Below are positions 27,742-35,854 of a stretch of DNA of 61,516 bases, piece by piece. The position numbers and the translations under genes were made by a program. Numbering within the stretch: the first letter of the stretch is position 1; each line of letters starts with the position of its first letter. The stretch lies in the NCBI GenBank assembly GCA_017984635.1, contig JAGNZC010000015.1:1-61516 (forward strand), given 5' to 3'. The notes beneath the pieces were generated by a model. That model had not been told where the DNA came from. It saw nothing but the letters and a program-made list of their open reading frames with translations, and made no database searches. The DNA is from Crocinitomicaceae bacterium (GTDB lineage Bacteria; Bacteroidota; Bacteroidia; Flavobacteriales_D; Crocinitomicaceae).

Positions 27742-28401
27742 TCATTCTTCATGGTTGAAAGAAACTTTTCCTTGGTCTAAATCATAGTAAGCACCTACGA
27801 TTTTAACTTTGTTTTTTTTAACTAAATTTTTTAGTATAGGTTGAGAATTTTTCAACGTATTTACGCCATGTTTAATATTTGCATGAATTGCCCGGTCTGG
27901 ATGTTCTAAAAGTTGATTTTTAATGGCTTTTTCTTCGTTTTCGTTCGCTATGTAATCTAAAATATTTTGAATATGGTTGTGATAACGGTGATTTTTAGAA
28001 TCAATAAAAGATTGTATGGCACCACAATTTTCATGACCTAAGACGACAACTAAATTACAGTGCAATTTTTCTACAGCATATTCGATACTACCCAATTCAT
28101 ATTCACCAATGATATTTCCAGCTGTTCGAATAGTGAATATATCACCCAATCCTTGATCGAAAATTAATTCAGGTGGAATCCTAGAATCGGAACAGCTTAC
28201 AACTATTGCAAATGGGTTTTGTCCTTTTTTGAGGGATTTTATTCGTGCTAAATTTTCATCTGGATGAATAGATTTTCCTTTAACGAAACGAATATTACCA
28301 TTTATTAATTTTTCTAATGGTGTTTTTTCTTTTTTAATTGTTATTGAAGGACTTTTTGAACAAGAGAAGATAACCAAGCTTAAAACTAAAAAAAATTTCA
28401 T
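27742..28401 (-). CDS. Beta-class carbonic anhydrase, lipoprotein
   Basis: Interconverts CO2 and bicarbonate. The zinc ligands of beta carbonic anhydrases are present: CSDSR near residue 69 and GHENCGA near 122 (Cys, His, Cys plus the Asp-Arg dyad). The N-terminus MKFFLVLSLVIFSCS is a lipobox signal, so the enzyme would sit in the periplasm on a lipid anchor, unlike cytosolic homologues. It lies between two TSUP genes, has its own promoter in the sulfur cluster, and may buffer periplasmic pH during sulfite or proton movement (inference). Confidence 0.92.
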   Translation of the reverse strand: MKFFLVLSLVIFSCSKSPSITIKKEKTPLEKLINGNIRFVKGKSIHPDENLARIKSLKKGQNPFAIVVSCSDSRIPPELIFDQGLGDIFTIRTAGNIIGEYELGSIEYAVEKLHCNLVVVLGHENCGAIQSFIDSKNHRYHNHIQNILDYIANENEEKAIKNQLLEHPDRAIHANIKHGVNTLKNSQPILKNLVKKNKVKIVGAYYDLDQGKVSFNHEE

Positions 28402-28433
28402 TGTGTATTTTTATAAAAACTAAAATCCTGATG

Positions 28434-28477
28434 CAAAAAAAGATTTTTTTTGTCGTTTGGTTTGTTACTATTGTTAC
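28434..28477 (-). promoter_or_regulatory. Sulfur-cluster promoter C (carbonic anhydrase)
   Basis: GTTACTATTGTTAC (28464-28477), a GTNAC-N4-GTNAC palindrome, lies 30 bp from a TTTG core (plus-strand CAAA at 28434) of a degenerate -7 box. Same spacing as the promoters at 32141 and 33093. The palindrome would centre near -41, the class II position for a Crp/Fnr-type activator. Confidence 0.65.
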
Positions 28478-28484
28478 CTTAGAC

Positions 28485-29294
28485 TTATTTTATAAAAAAT
28501 AGTTCTTTAGCAATGATATAAAGCCCCATTACTAAAACGAACCAACCAAAACCTTTTTTCAATTGATTTCCATTGATTTTTTTAGAAAGTATATTGCCGA
28601 TAAAAATACCAATAACAGCTAAGATTGTAACAATTATTAAAAGTTTCCAATCCATTGACGAACCATGAGCAGAAACATCTCCAATAAATCCAATCAAAGA
28701 TTTAGCTGCAATGATTAAAAGTGAAGTTCCTATTGCCATTTTCATTGGTAATTTACTCAACATTACAAGTGCAGGTATAATTAAAAAACCACCTCCAGCC
28801 CCAACTAATCCTGTTAATACACCAACTACACTGCCTTCTAAAATAATCATTGGGTAATTAAATACTTGTTGAGTAGATTCATCGGTTGTCGTATTTTTTT
28901 TATTTCTAATCATTGAAACGGATGCAGCAACCATTAATATCGCAAAAAGGATCATCATTAATATGGCCTTTGTAATTTGAAATGTACCAATTGCAAATAC
29001 TTCATCAGGTATTGCGGGAACAATAAATTTCCGCGTTAAAAAAACAGCTAAAATAGATGGTAAACCGAAAACAAATGCTGTTTTAAGACTAATTAATCCA
29101 TCTTTGTATTTAGGGAATGCACCAACTAAACTACTTGTTCCAACTATGAATAATGAATAGGCAGTCGCCATCATTGGTTCAACGTGAAAAAGGTAAACCA
29201 ATACCGGAACGGTTAAAATTGAACCACCTCCTCCAATTAATCCTAAAGAGATGCCAATTAAAATCGAAGCAAAGTAACCAAAATAAATTTCCAT
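28485..29294 (-). CDS. TauE/SafE (TSUP) family sulfite/sulfonate exporter
   Basis: 269-residue inner-membrane permease with about eight helices in two homologous halves, each with a Gly-rich motif (GISLGLIGGGGSILTVPVLVY and GLVGAGGGFLIIPALV). TSUP members move sulfite, sulfoacetate, thiosulfate or other sulfur compounds. It is the last gene of the MBL-porin-TSUP unit and starts 10 bp after the porin gene. The sulfur context points to export of sulfite produced by the persulfide dioxygenase. Confidence 0.9.
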   Translation of the reverse strand: MEIYFGYFASILIGISLGLIGGGGSILTVPVLVYLFHVEPMMATAYSLFIVGTSSLVGAFPKYKDGLISLKTAFVFGLPSILAVFLTRKFIVPAIPDEVFAIGTFQITKAILMMILFAILMVAASVSMIRNKKNTTTDESTQQVFNYPMIILEGSVVGVLTGLVGAGGGFLIIPALVMLSKLPMKMAIGTSLLIIAAKSLIGFIGDVSAHGSSMDWKLLIIVTILAVIGIFIGNILSKKINGNQLKKGFGWFVLVMGLYIIAKELFFIK

Positions 29295-29304
29295 AAGATG
29301 AATG

Positions 29305-30699
29305 TTAAAAATGATAATTTAATATAATATTTGTTAGAAGTAAATTCACTTTATTCACTTCGTATTTTGTTAATTGATAGGTTTCCCCTGCGTTTATCTT
29401 TGAAGCAAGAATTAGTTCAGCCTCTAAACCATTAATCAACGATTTCAAATAGTATTTTATATTTAAGTTGATTTGGTAATAACTTGGTATGCCATATTTA
29501 TTGAAAGCAAAATTTTTCACGTCAGACATTTTATAATATCCTGAGCCTAAACCAATTTTCAAATTATCATTTTTACCAATGTAATCAATTTTTACCATGA
29601 TAGCATTCACATTACCACTTCCTTCGTTTCGTTCGCGTTGTAAAAAAGTAAAAAACACATCTCGTCCCCATTCTCTAGGGAAAACATAACGGCCATTATT
29701 TGTAATCGTATTAAAATTCAATGTATATTGAAATCTATTTTTTTTCAAACCCATTCTTGTACCAAAGGATATAGCATTAGCCCCTTTAGTGGTATAACTG
29801 TGAAGTTGGTCAAAGTTGCCGCCATTATTAATTGCTTGTTGATGAATTAGTTGTGTTGCAAAAATTAGTTTTGTTTGATTCTTTAAGATTTTCGAATAGT
29901 CCAACTGAATGAAAAATGTATTTAAAACATTATCAATTATGTAATCCCACGCTTGTAACCCAAGATTTGGGGTTACATTTATTTTTGTACCAATAAAACT
30001 TACTCCTTTTGTAGTGATGTGATTTCGGTAATTTGATTTTTCTCCTAATGCGTTTACACCTTGAGAATTAACACCGATTGATTCTTGGATACTGTACCAT
30101 TTTGAAGTGCTTCTCGGTGTTACACTATAAATCCATGCACCGAATAGTTGAATTTTTTTATTGATACTATATTCACTGTACACCCCTTCAAAACTTGTTC
30201 CTCTTAACCGTCCATCTTGCTCATTCATTAATGGTGTATTAATAAATTGCTTACCAAAACGGACAAATCCCTTTTTAAAATTTAAATGAATGAATAATTC
30301 ATCTAATCGTGAGGCGTGTTGCTGAAAATTTGGTTGATCTAAATCAAATAAACCGATTTCATATCGATTGGGTTGATTTGAATTTGGATCCAATTCATTC
30401 AAATTAGAAGAGCCTATATTAAAATATGAAAACCCACTTGCCTTAACGTAAATCCGTTTAAATTTATTTGTATTGTAAGACAAAGCACCACTTGTACCAT
30501 TAGCAAAGTAATCCAAAGAATTACCATTGTTAATTGTATTGCAGAAAAAATACCTAAATTTTATGTGTGTATCACCAGATTTCAAAGCATAACTAACGGA
30601 TGTAGTGTCTTCTTTTTGTTGCGCATTAGAAGATTGAGAATAGACCAATCCATTTAACAAGCAACAATAAATAAAAACAACTACTACAGAAAGTTTCAT
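29305..30699 (-). CDS. Outer-membrane porin, OprD-like
   Basis: 464 residues with a signal peptide (cut after VYSQ, about residue 22) and a barrel ending in Phe (NIILNYHF), the terminal aromatic used for outer-membrane insertion. Barrel features resemble OprD-type porins: RFGKQFINTPLMNEQDGRLRGTSFEG. It sits between the MBL-rhodanese and TSUP genes with 11 and 10 bp spacing, so it is probably the outer-membrane gate for the sulfur compound handled by the cluster (inference). Confidence 0.78.
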   Translation of the reverse strand: MKLSVVVVFIYCCLLNGLVYSQSSNAQQKEDTTSVSYALKSGDTHIKFRYFFCNTINNGNSLDYFANGTSGALSYNTNKFKRIYVKASGFSYFNIGSSNLNELDPNSNQPNRYEIGLFDLDQPNFQQHASRLDELFIHLNFKKGFVRFGKQFINTPLMNEQDGRLRGTSFEGVYSEYSINKKIQLFGAWIYSVTPRSTSKWYSIQESIGVNSQGVNALGEKSNYRNHITTKGVSFIGTKINVTPNLGLQAWDYIIDNVLNTFFIQLDYSKILKNQTKLIFATQLIHQQAINNGGNFDQLHSYTTKGANAISFGTRMGLKKNRFQYTLNFNTITNNGRYVFPREWGRDVFFTFLQRERNEGSGNVNAIMVKIDYIGKNDNLKIGLGSGYYKMSDVKNFAFNKYGIPSYYQINLNIKYYLKSLINGLEAELILASKINAGETYQLTKYEVNKVNLLLTNIILNYHF

Positions 30700-30710
30700 T
30701 ATACAATGAA

Positions 30711-32120
30711 TTACAATACTTTACTTTGGCAGACAAAATCTGATTTTGGAATAGAAGTAGCAGCGATTGCGTTAAATCCTCCAGCAATTTCCGTAAAATT
30801 TCGATAACCTCTTGCTTGCAAAATACTGGCAGCAATCATACTTCTGTATCCTCCAGCACAATGCATAAAGAAATGTTCTGTTGGCTGTATGTCTTTTGTC
30901 CATTCATTGATTGCAGCTAAAGGTTTACAATAAGCTTCATCTATGTGCTCTGCAGCGTATTCACTTTCTTTTCGCACATCAATTACTAATGATTGACCAG
31001 CAACAAATTCTTTTTCGAATTCACTTGCTGAAATACGGTGTACAGTATCAATTTCTTTACCAGCAATTTTCCATGCTTCAAAACCACCATCCAAATAACC
31101 TACAACTTTATCAAACCCAACACGACTCAATCGAGTAATGACTTCTTCTTCCATGCCTACTTCTGCAACAACTACAATTTCTTGATTCACATCACCAATT
31201 AAAGCGCCAACCCACGGAGCAAAATCTCCTTTAACACCAATATTAATTGCTTGTGGAATGAAACCATCTTTAAAAGAATTACTATCTCGAGTATCTAAAA
31301 TCAAGGCACTAGTAGCTTCTGTCAATGCTTCAAAAGCGGATGGACTTAAAGGAGTTAATGCTTTCAATTTGACAGATTCAAAACTATCATACCCATTTTT
31401 ATTCATGGCAACATTGTATCCAAAATAAGCTGGAGGAGGCAATAAACCATCCGTGACAGCAGCTATAAATGCTTCTTTAGTTGGTTGATTTAAGGCATAA
31501 TTCATTTTTTTCTGATTGCCTAAAGTATCAACCGTTTCTTTCATCATGTTTTTACCACAGGCAGAACCCGCTCCGTGTGCAGGATAAACAGTGATTGAAT
31601 CTGCCAATGGCATGATTTTATTCATTAAACTATCGTACAATAAACCTGCTAATTGCTCTTGGGTCATGTCTGCAGCTTTTTGCGCTAAATCTGGTCGACC
31701 AACATCTCCTAAAAACAAGGTGTCACCAGAGAAAATGGCAACATCTTCCTCATTTTCATCACGCAATAAAAAAGTAGTACTTTCCATGGTATGACCAGGC
31801 GTGTGTAATACTTTAATTTTTACTTTACCGATGGTAAAAATTTGCTCATCCGTTGCAACGATAGCTTCAAAAGCTGGTTGTGCATTCGGTCCATATACAA
31901 TTGGTGCGCCAGTTGCTTTGCTTAAATCGATGTGTCCAGACACAAAATCAGCATGAAAATGCGTTTCAAAAATATATTTTAAGGTAACACCATCATTGTT
32001 TAGGCGTTCTAAATAAGGTTGTATTTCACGCAAGGGATCAATGATAAACGCTTCATTTTCGTTAATTACATAATAAGCACCTTGTGCTAAGCAACCTGTA
32101 TATATTTGTTCTATTTTCAT
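30711..32120 (-). CDS. MBL-fold persulfide dioxygenase-like hydrolase fused to two rhodanese domains
   Basis: 469 residues. The N-terminal metallo-beta-lactamase fold (about 1-210) has the metal motif THFHADFVSGH near residue 52 and YPAHGAG, as in ETHE1/Blh persulfide dioxygenases, which oxidise glutathione or other persulfide to sulfite. Rhodanese domain 1 (about 255-350) lacks the catalytic Cys: the loop reads VAEVGMEE. Rhodanese domain 2 (about 365-460) has the active loop HCAGGYRS near 420. It leads its transcription unit, behind promoter B. Confidence 0.92.
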   Translation of the reverse strand: MKIEQIYTGCLAQGAYYVINENEAFIIDPLREIQPYLERLNNDGVTLKYIFETHFHADFVSGHIDLSKATGAPIVYGPNAQPAFEAIVATDEQIFTIGKVKIKVLHTPGHTMESTTFLLRDENEEDVAIFSGDTLFLGDVGRPDLAQKAADMTQEQLAGLLYDSLMNKIMPLADSITVYPAHGAGSACGKNMMKETVDTLGNQKKMNYALNQPTKEAFIAAVTDGLLPPPAYFGYNVAMNKNGYDSFESVKLKALTPLSPSAFEALTEATSALILDTRDSNSFKDGFIPQAINIGVKGDFAPWVGALIGDVNQEIVVVAEVGMEEEVITRLSRVGFDKVVGYLDGGFEAWKIAGKEIDTVHRISASEFEKEFVAGQSLVIDVRKESEYAAEHIDEAYCKPLAAINEWTKDIQPTEHFFMHCAGGYRSMIAASILQARGYRNFTEIAGGFNAIAATSIPKSDFVCQSKVL

Positions 32121-32140
32121 TTTTTTGATTTTAATTAATG

Positions 32141-32184
32141 CAAAATTAAAGTAAATACCATGACTAAAGAGTTACTATTGTTAC
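32141..32184 (-). promoter_or_regulatory. Sulfur-cluster promoter B (MBL-rhodanese unit)
   Basis: GTTACTATTGTTAC at 32171-32184 and, 30 bp closer to the gene, a perfect -7 box TAATTTTG (minus strand; plus 32141-32148). The 14-bp operator is identical to that at 28464-28477. Confidence 0.72.
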
Positions 32185-32198
32185 AAAACACTTTAAAT

Positions 32199-32441
32199 TT
32201 AAAGTATTTCTTCAAATTCAACTTCATTTATGTCAGAAGATTCATTTTTTGTTTTTTGAATAGGAGAAGCACATTGTCCCCCAAAACATCCAATGTTAAA
32301 AATTGGCATTAACATAAATAACGAACCCATAATTGTATATGAAATTTCTTTTGTTTGAATGCCTTGTACGACAATATAAATCCCAATTAATAACCGAGCA
32401 AATCGCATGAAATTCCAATTTGTAAAAAGTGTTTTTCTCAT
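32199..32441 (-). CDS. Small membrane protein with Cys pair (YgaP-like)
   Basis: 80 residues: two hydrophobic helices (LLIGIYIVVQGI and SYTIMGSLFMLMPIF), then CFGGQCA, a Cys-x4-Cys that could be redox or metal active, and an acidic tail. It resembles the membrane-anchor part of YgaP/DUF2892-type proteins that accompany rhodaneses. Third gene of the DUF2892-rhodanese unit, 24 bp after the rhodanese. No function proven. Confidence 0.7.
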   Translation of the reverse strand: MRKTLFTNWNFMRFARLLIGIYIVVQGIQTKEISYTIMGSLFMLMPIFNIGCFGGQCASPIQKTKNESSDINEVEFEEIL

Positions 32442-32465
32442 TTTTAATCTTAAAAATATGTTGAA

Positions 32466-32855
32466 TTAATTTGGTGCTATAATCGGAAGACCATCAGCAC
32501 TCCATTGTGAAATTCCACCGTCTAATTCATAAACGGTTTTGAAACCATTTGCTTTAAACTCTTCAACTGCACCGCTACTTCTACCGCCACTTAAACAATA
32601 AACAAAAGTAGGCTTGTTTTTATCTAATTGATTTATTTTAGACGAAAAATCATCGCTTTTATAATCAATGTTTATTGCATTCTCTATGCAACCTTCTGCA
32701 ACTTCTTCAGGTGTTCTAACATCAATGATTTGAGCATCTGATGTGGTTTTGATTTTTGATTCAAATTTTGTTGATGATAATAAATTTCCAGCTTGATTTG
32801 ATGAGCTTGAACAAGCAACTAAAACTAAACTTAATGCGATGATAATTGTTTTCAT
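32466..32855 (-). CDS. Rhodanese-like lipoprotein
   Basis: 129 residues: lipobox signal (LVLVACS, Cys at about 15) then a single rhodanese domain with IIDVRTPEEVAEGCIENAINIDY and the catalytic loop CLSGGRSSG. Rhodaneses carry a persulfide sulfur on this Cys. The lipid anchor puts the activity in the periplasm. It is flanked by two small membrane proteins on the same strand with 24 and 13 bp gaps. Confidence 0.93.
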   Translation of the reverse strand: MKTIIIALSLVLVACSSSSNQAGNLLSSTKFESKIKTTSDAQIIDVRTPEEVAEGCIENAINIDYKSDDFSSKINQLDKNKPTFVYCLSGGRSSGAVEEFKANGFKTVYELDGGISQWSADGLPIIAPN

Positions 32856-32868
32856 ATAGATTTTTTAT

Positions 32869-33069
32869 TTAATTTTTACATGTTTTAATACCAAATATTG
32901 TGTACAAAGGACAAAAAGAAATTAGACTTGTTCCGATTAAAATTACTGTTATTGCAATCAATATTCCTTGAAACAATCCACTAATACCTCCTAAAAATGT
33001 TATTAATAATGCAACGATTGCTAAAATGTATCGAATGACTTTGTCCGTATTTCCTAAATTTTTTTTCAT
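32869..33069 (-). CDS. DUF2892 (YgaP-like) membrane protein
   Basis: 66 residues matching DUF2892: basic start MKKNLGNTDKVIRYILAI, two helices, then FCPLYTIFGIKTC. Family members occur alone or fused to rhodanese (YgaP), and two Cys near the end suggest persulfide or thiol chemistry. First gene of the unit, read from promoter A. Confidence 0.88.
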   Translation of the reverse strand: MKKNLGNTDKVIRYILAIVALLITFLGGISGLFQGILIAITVILIGTSLISFCPLYTIFGIKTCKN

Positions 33070-33092
33070 AACATATTTGTATTAAATGTCCA

Positions 33093-33137
33093 CAAAGTTG
33101 TTCATTCAGTTTGATTTCAACTGTCACACATGTTACA
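33093..33137 (-). promoter_or_regulatory. Sulfur-cluster promoter A (DUF2892-rhodanese unit)
   Basis: The operator TGTCACA-CA-TGTTACA (33122-33137) contains GTCAC-N4-GTTAC starting at 33123; a -7-like CAACTTTG (minus strand; CAAA at plus 33093) lies exactly 30 bp away, as in the other two promoters. It sits between this unit and the divergent gene at 33200. Confidence 0.65.
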
Positions 33138-33175
33138 CAATAGAATGATTATGTTTTTCTTCTAAGTCTTATCAT

Positions 33176-33183
33176 TACTTTTG
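33176..33183 (+). promoter_or_regulatory. -7 element TACTTTTG of the kelch-like gene
   Basis: Perfect TAnnTTTG, 16 nt before the ATG at 33200. No clear TTG at the expected -33 distance. Confidence 0.5.
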
Positions 33184-33199
33184 TAAAAAATTAGTATTA

Positions 33200-34798
33200 A
33201 TGAGGTTGTATTTCATTTTGTTGCTGTTGTTATTTCAAGTTGAAACACATGCGCAATTGTTCAATTATTCCATTGAATTGGACTCTGTTAAAATTGAAAA
33301 ACTTGGTGGTTTACAATCGTTTGCTTTTGGTCAAGCTGATGGGAAATGGTTAATCATTGGTGGGCGTTTAGATGGTTTACATCGGAGACAACCTTGGGCA
33401 TCATTTAACAAAGCAGGACACAATACACAGTTGTTTGTTGTTGATCCAATAGCCAAAAAACAATGGGCAATGACGGATACACTTTTAAATCCTGCATTGA
33501 GAGAGCAACTTTCGTCAACCAACATGGAGTTTTACCAAGAAGGTGAAATATTGTATCTAATAGGAGGTTATGGATTCAGCGCCACTAAAAATGATCACAT
33601 AACTTTTCCATCAATTATAGCTTGTAATGTTTCTGAAATTATTCAGTCAATCATCGCTGGAACCCCATTAAAAAATGAACAATTTCAACAAATAAAGGAG
33701 GAGAAATTTGCTGTTACAGGAGGGCAATTGCAACGCATGAATGGCTTGTATTATTTGGTTGGAGGACACCGTTTTGATGGTCGATACAACCCAATGAATA
33801 ATCCGACCTTTGAACAAGTCTATACCAACCAAGTTCAGATTTTTGAATTAGGAATCTCCGATCATCAATTGAAATATCGTTTTGTCGATAGTTTATACAG
33901 TCAAGAATCGATGCACCGAAGAGATTTTAATGTATTGCCTCAAATTGATCAAAATGGAACAGAAAAAATCATTGCGTTTTCTGGAGTTTTTCAAGAAGAG
34001 TTGGATATTCCATACTTAAGCGCAGTTGAAATCAAACCAACTTCTCTCCAAGGAATACCAATATTTGCTCAATACTACAACCATTATCACAGCGCCTCAA
34101 TTTCGTTGTTTGATACTCAAACGAAAGCGATGCACAATTTGTTTTTTGGAGGAATTGCAAATTACACGGATAGTCTTGGATCGCTCGTAATGGATACAGA
34201 TGTGCCATTTGTTTCAACCATATCCAGGGTTAGCAGTTCAACTAATGGACAATTAGCTGAGTTTAAAATGCCGATCAAAATGCCTCATTATTTAGGGGCT
34301 GCAGCTGAATTTATCCCAAATCCAATGCTTAAAAAATCAGCGAATGATGTACTCCTTTTGGAAGACTTTTCAGGTGATAGTTTGTTGTTAGGTTCAATTT
34401 TTGGAGGAATAAAAAGTACGGCAGCTGCTATTTTCTGGATCAATACTGGAGTTGAAAGTAGTGCGAGCGCATACATTTACCCTGTTTATTTGAAGAAAAA
34501 CAAACAATCAGTTGGACAATTGAACCCACAAAGTGTCAATGGTTTACAACTTCACGTTTATGCGGATGCTTTTCAAAAAGAAATGAATGTTCAATTCATG
34601 AATTCATCAATGGGTAAAGCGGATATTATGCTTCTAAATTCAAACGGAAAAAGTATCTTAAAAAAATCGATTCGAAGTAAAAAAGGACACGCATATTCCG
34701 GCTATTTTAAATGTAGAAAATTAAAAGTAGGCGAGCGGTATCGTTTTATTTTAACAACAGAAAAACAGCAAGTTGAACATTGGATTCTTGTTCATTAA
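33200..34798 (+). CDS. Secreted kelch-like beta-propeller protein
   Basis: 532 residues with a signal peptide (to about 19, ETHAQ). Several kelch-type strands with Gly-Gly turns are visible: GKWLIIGGRLDGL, EILYLIGGYGFS, GLYYLVGGHRFDGRYNP. The C-terminal 90 residues (QLHVYADAFQKEMNVQF ... QQVEHWILVH) are shaped like a T9SS sorting domain, but the consensus is weak. Probably secreted or surface-exposed. No catalytic role can be assigned. Confidence 0.72.
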   Translation: MRLYFILLLLLFQVETHAQLFNYSIELDSVKIEKLGGLQSFAFGQADGKWLIIGGRLDGLHRRQPWASFNKAGHNTQLFVVDPIAKKQWAMTDTLLNPALREQLSSTNMEFYQEGEILYLIGGYGFSATKNDHITFPSIIACNVSEIIQSIIAGTPLKNEQFQQIKEEKFAVTGGQLQRMNGLYYLVGGHRFDGRYNPMNNPTFEQVYTNQVQIFELGISDHQLKYRFVDSLYSQESMHRRDFNVLPQIDQNGTEKIIAFSGVFQEELDIPYLSAVEIKPTSLQGIPIFAQYYNHYHSASISLFDTQTKAMHNLFFGGIANYTDSLGSLVMDTDVPFVSTISRVSSSTNGQLAEFKMPIKMPHYLGAAAEFIPNPMLKKSANDVLLLEDFSGDSLLLGSIFGGIKSTAAAIFWINTGVESSASAYIYPVYLKKNKQSVGQLNPQSVNGLQLHVYADAFQKEMNVQFMNSSMGKADIMLLNSNGKSILKKSIRSKKGHAYSGYFKCRKLKVGERYRFILTTEKQQVEHWILVH

Positions 34799-34861
34799 GC
34801 AATTTGTTTTTGTTTCTAAGCCCATCTTAAAATAACAATTTCGTATCCCTAAAATTTTCCG

Positions 34862-34869
34862 TACCTTTG
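34862..34869 (+). promoter_or_regulatory. -7 element TACCTTTG of era
   Basis: Perfect TAnnTTTG, 17 nt before the era ATG. Confidence 0.55.
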
Positions 34870-34886
34870 CACCTAAATTTCAGTAA

Positions 34887-35762
34887 ATGTCTCACAAATC
34901 GGGTTTCGTAAATATTGTAGGTAGTCCAAACGTTGGTAAATCTACCTTGATGAATCGATTGGTAGGTGAAAAACTATCCATCGTTACATCAAAAGCGCAA
35001 ACGACGCGTCATCGAATTCTTGGTATCGTAAATGATGAAGATTATCAAATTGTTTTTTCGGATACACCAGGAGTAGTTAATGCGGCGTATAAATTACACG
35101 AAGCAATGATGGAATATGTCAACGCTTCCATTAAAGATGCAGATGTATTAATTTTCATCACGGATACAAAAGAAAACGAGATGAATCATCAAGAAACGCT
35201 TGAGAAGATTCAAAAAGTGAAAGTGCCTGTTTTGTGTTTGATTAATAAAATTGATTTAAGTGATCAAGAAAAAGTAACTGAGCGTTACGAATACTGGCAA
35301 GAAAAATTGCCTAATGCATTGATTTACCCAGTTTCTGCTTTGCACGATTTTAACGTTGCTTCTGTTTGGGCAAAAATTTTAGAATTGGTTCCTGAAAATC
35401 CTGCTTACTACGATAAAGAGGAATTGTCTGACAGACCAATGCGTTTCTTTGTATCAGAAATCATTCGTGAAAAGATATTTATTCATTGCGATAAAGAAGT
35501 ACCTTACAGTTGTCAAGTCGAAATTGAAGAATATTTAGAAGAACCCAATATTACAAGAATACGAGCTTTAATCATTGTTGAAAGAGATTCTCAAAAAGGA
35601 ATTTTGATTGGTAAAGGCGGTGAAATGTTAAAAAGAATTGGCCGTGAATCGCGTTTAGAAATTGAAAAGTTCATCGATCAAAAAGTGTTTATGGAAACGT
35701 TTGTGAAAGTGGATAAAGATTGGCGCTCAACGGAGAATAAATTGAAAAAGTACGGGTACTAG
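34887..35762 (+). CDS. era: GTPase Era
   Basis: Ribosome-assembly GTPase that binds the 3' end of 16S rRNA. G1 GSPNVGKST at the N-terminus, G3 DTPGV, G4 NKID near residue 122, and a C-terminal KH domain (about 205-290) with GILIGKGGEMLKRIGRESR. Full length at 291 residues. It is followed by der after a repeat-bearing gap of 92 bp. Confidence 0.97.
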   Translation: MSHKSGFVNIVGSPNVGKSTLMNRLVGEKLSIVTSKAQTTRHRILGIVNDEDYQIVFSDTPGVVNAAYKLHEAMMEYVNASIKDADVLIFITDTKENEMNHQETLEKIQKVKVPVLCLINKIDLSDQEKVTERYEYWQEKLPNALIYPVSALHDFNVASVWAKILELVPENPAYYDKEELSDRPMRFFVSEIIREKIFIHCDKEVPYSCQVEIEEYLEEPNITRIRALIIVERDSQKGILIGKGGEMLKRIGRESRLEIEKFIDQKVFMETFVKVDKDWRSTENKLKKYGY

Positions 35763-35765
35763 GGA

Positions 35766-35792
35766 TTAGGCATTAGTGAGTTAGGCATTAGT
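35766..35792 (+). repeat. Intergenic direct repeat of TTAGGCATTAGT
   Basis: TTAGGCATTAGT occurs at 35766-35777 and 35781-35792, 15 bp apart, in the gap between era and der. Related AGGCATTAGTC text recurs near 42072, suggesting a dispersed intergenic repeat family. Confidence 0.6.
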
Positions 35793-35854
35793 CTTTAAAT
35801 CATTAAATCCTAATATCATCTAGTCCTTACATCATCAAAAAAGAAAAGAAAAAA

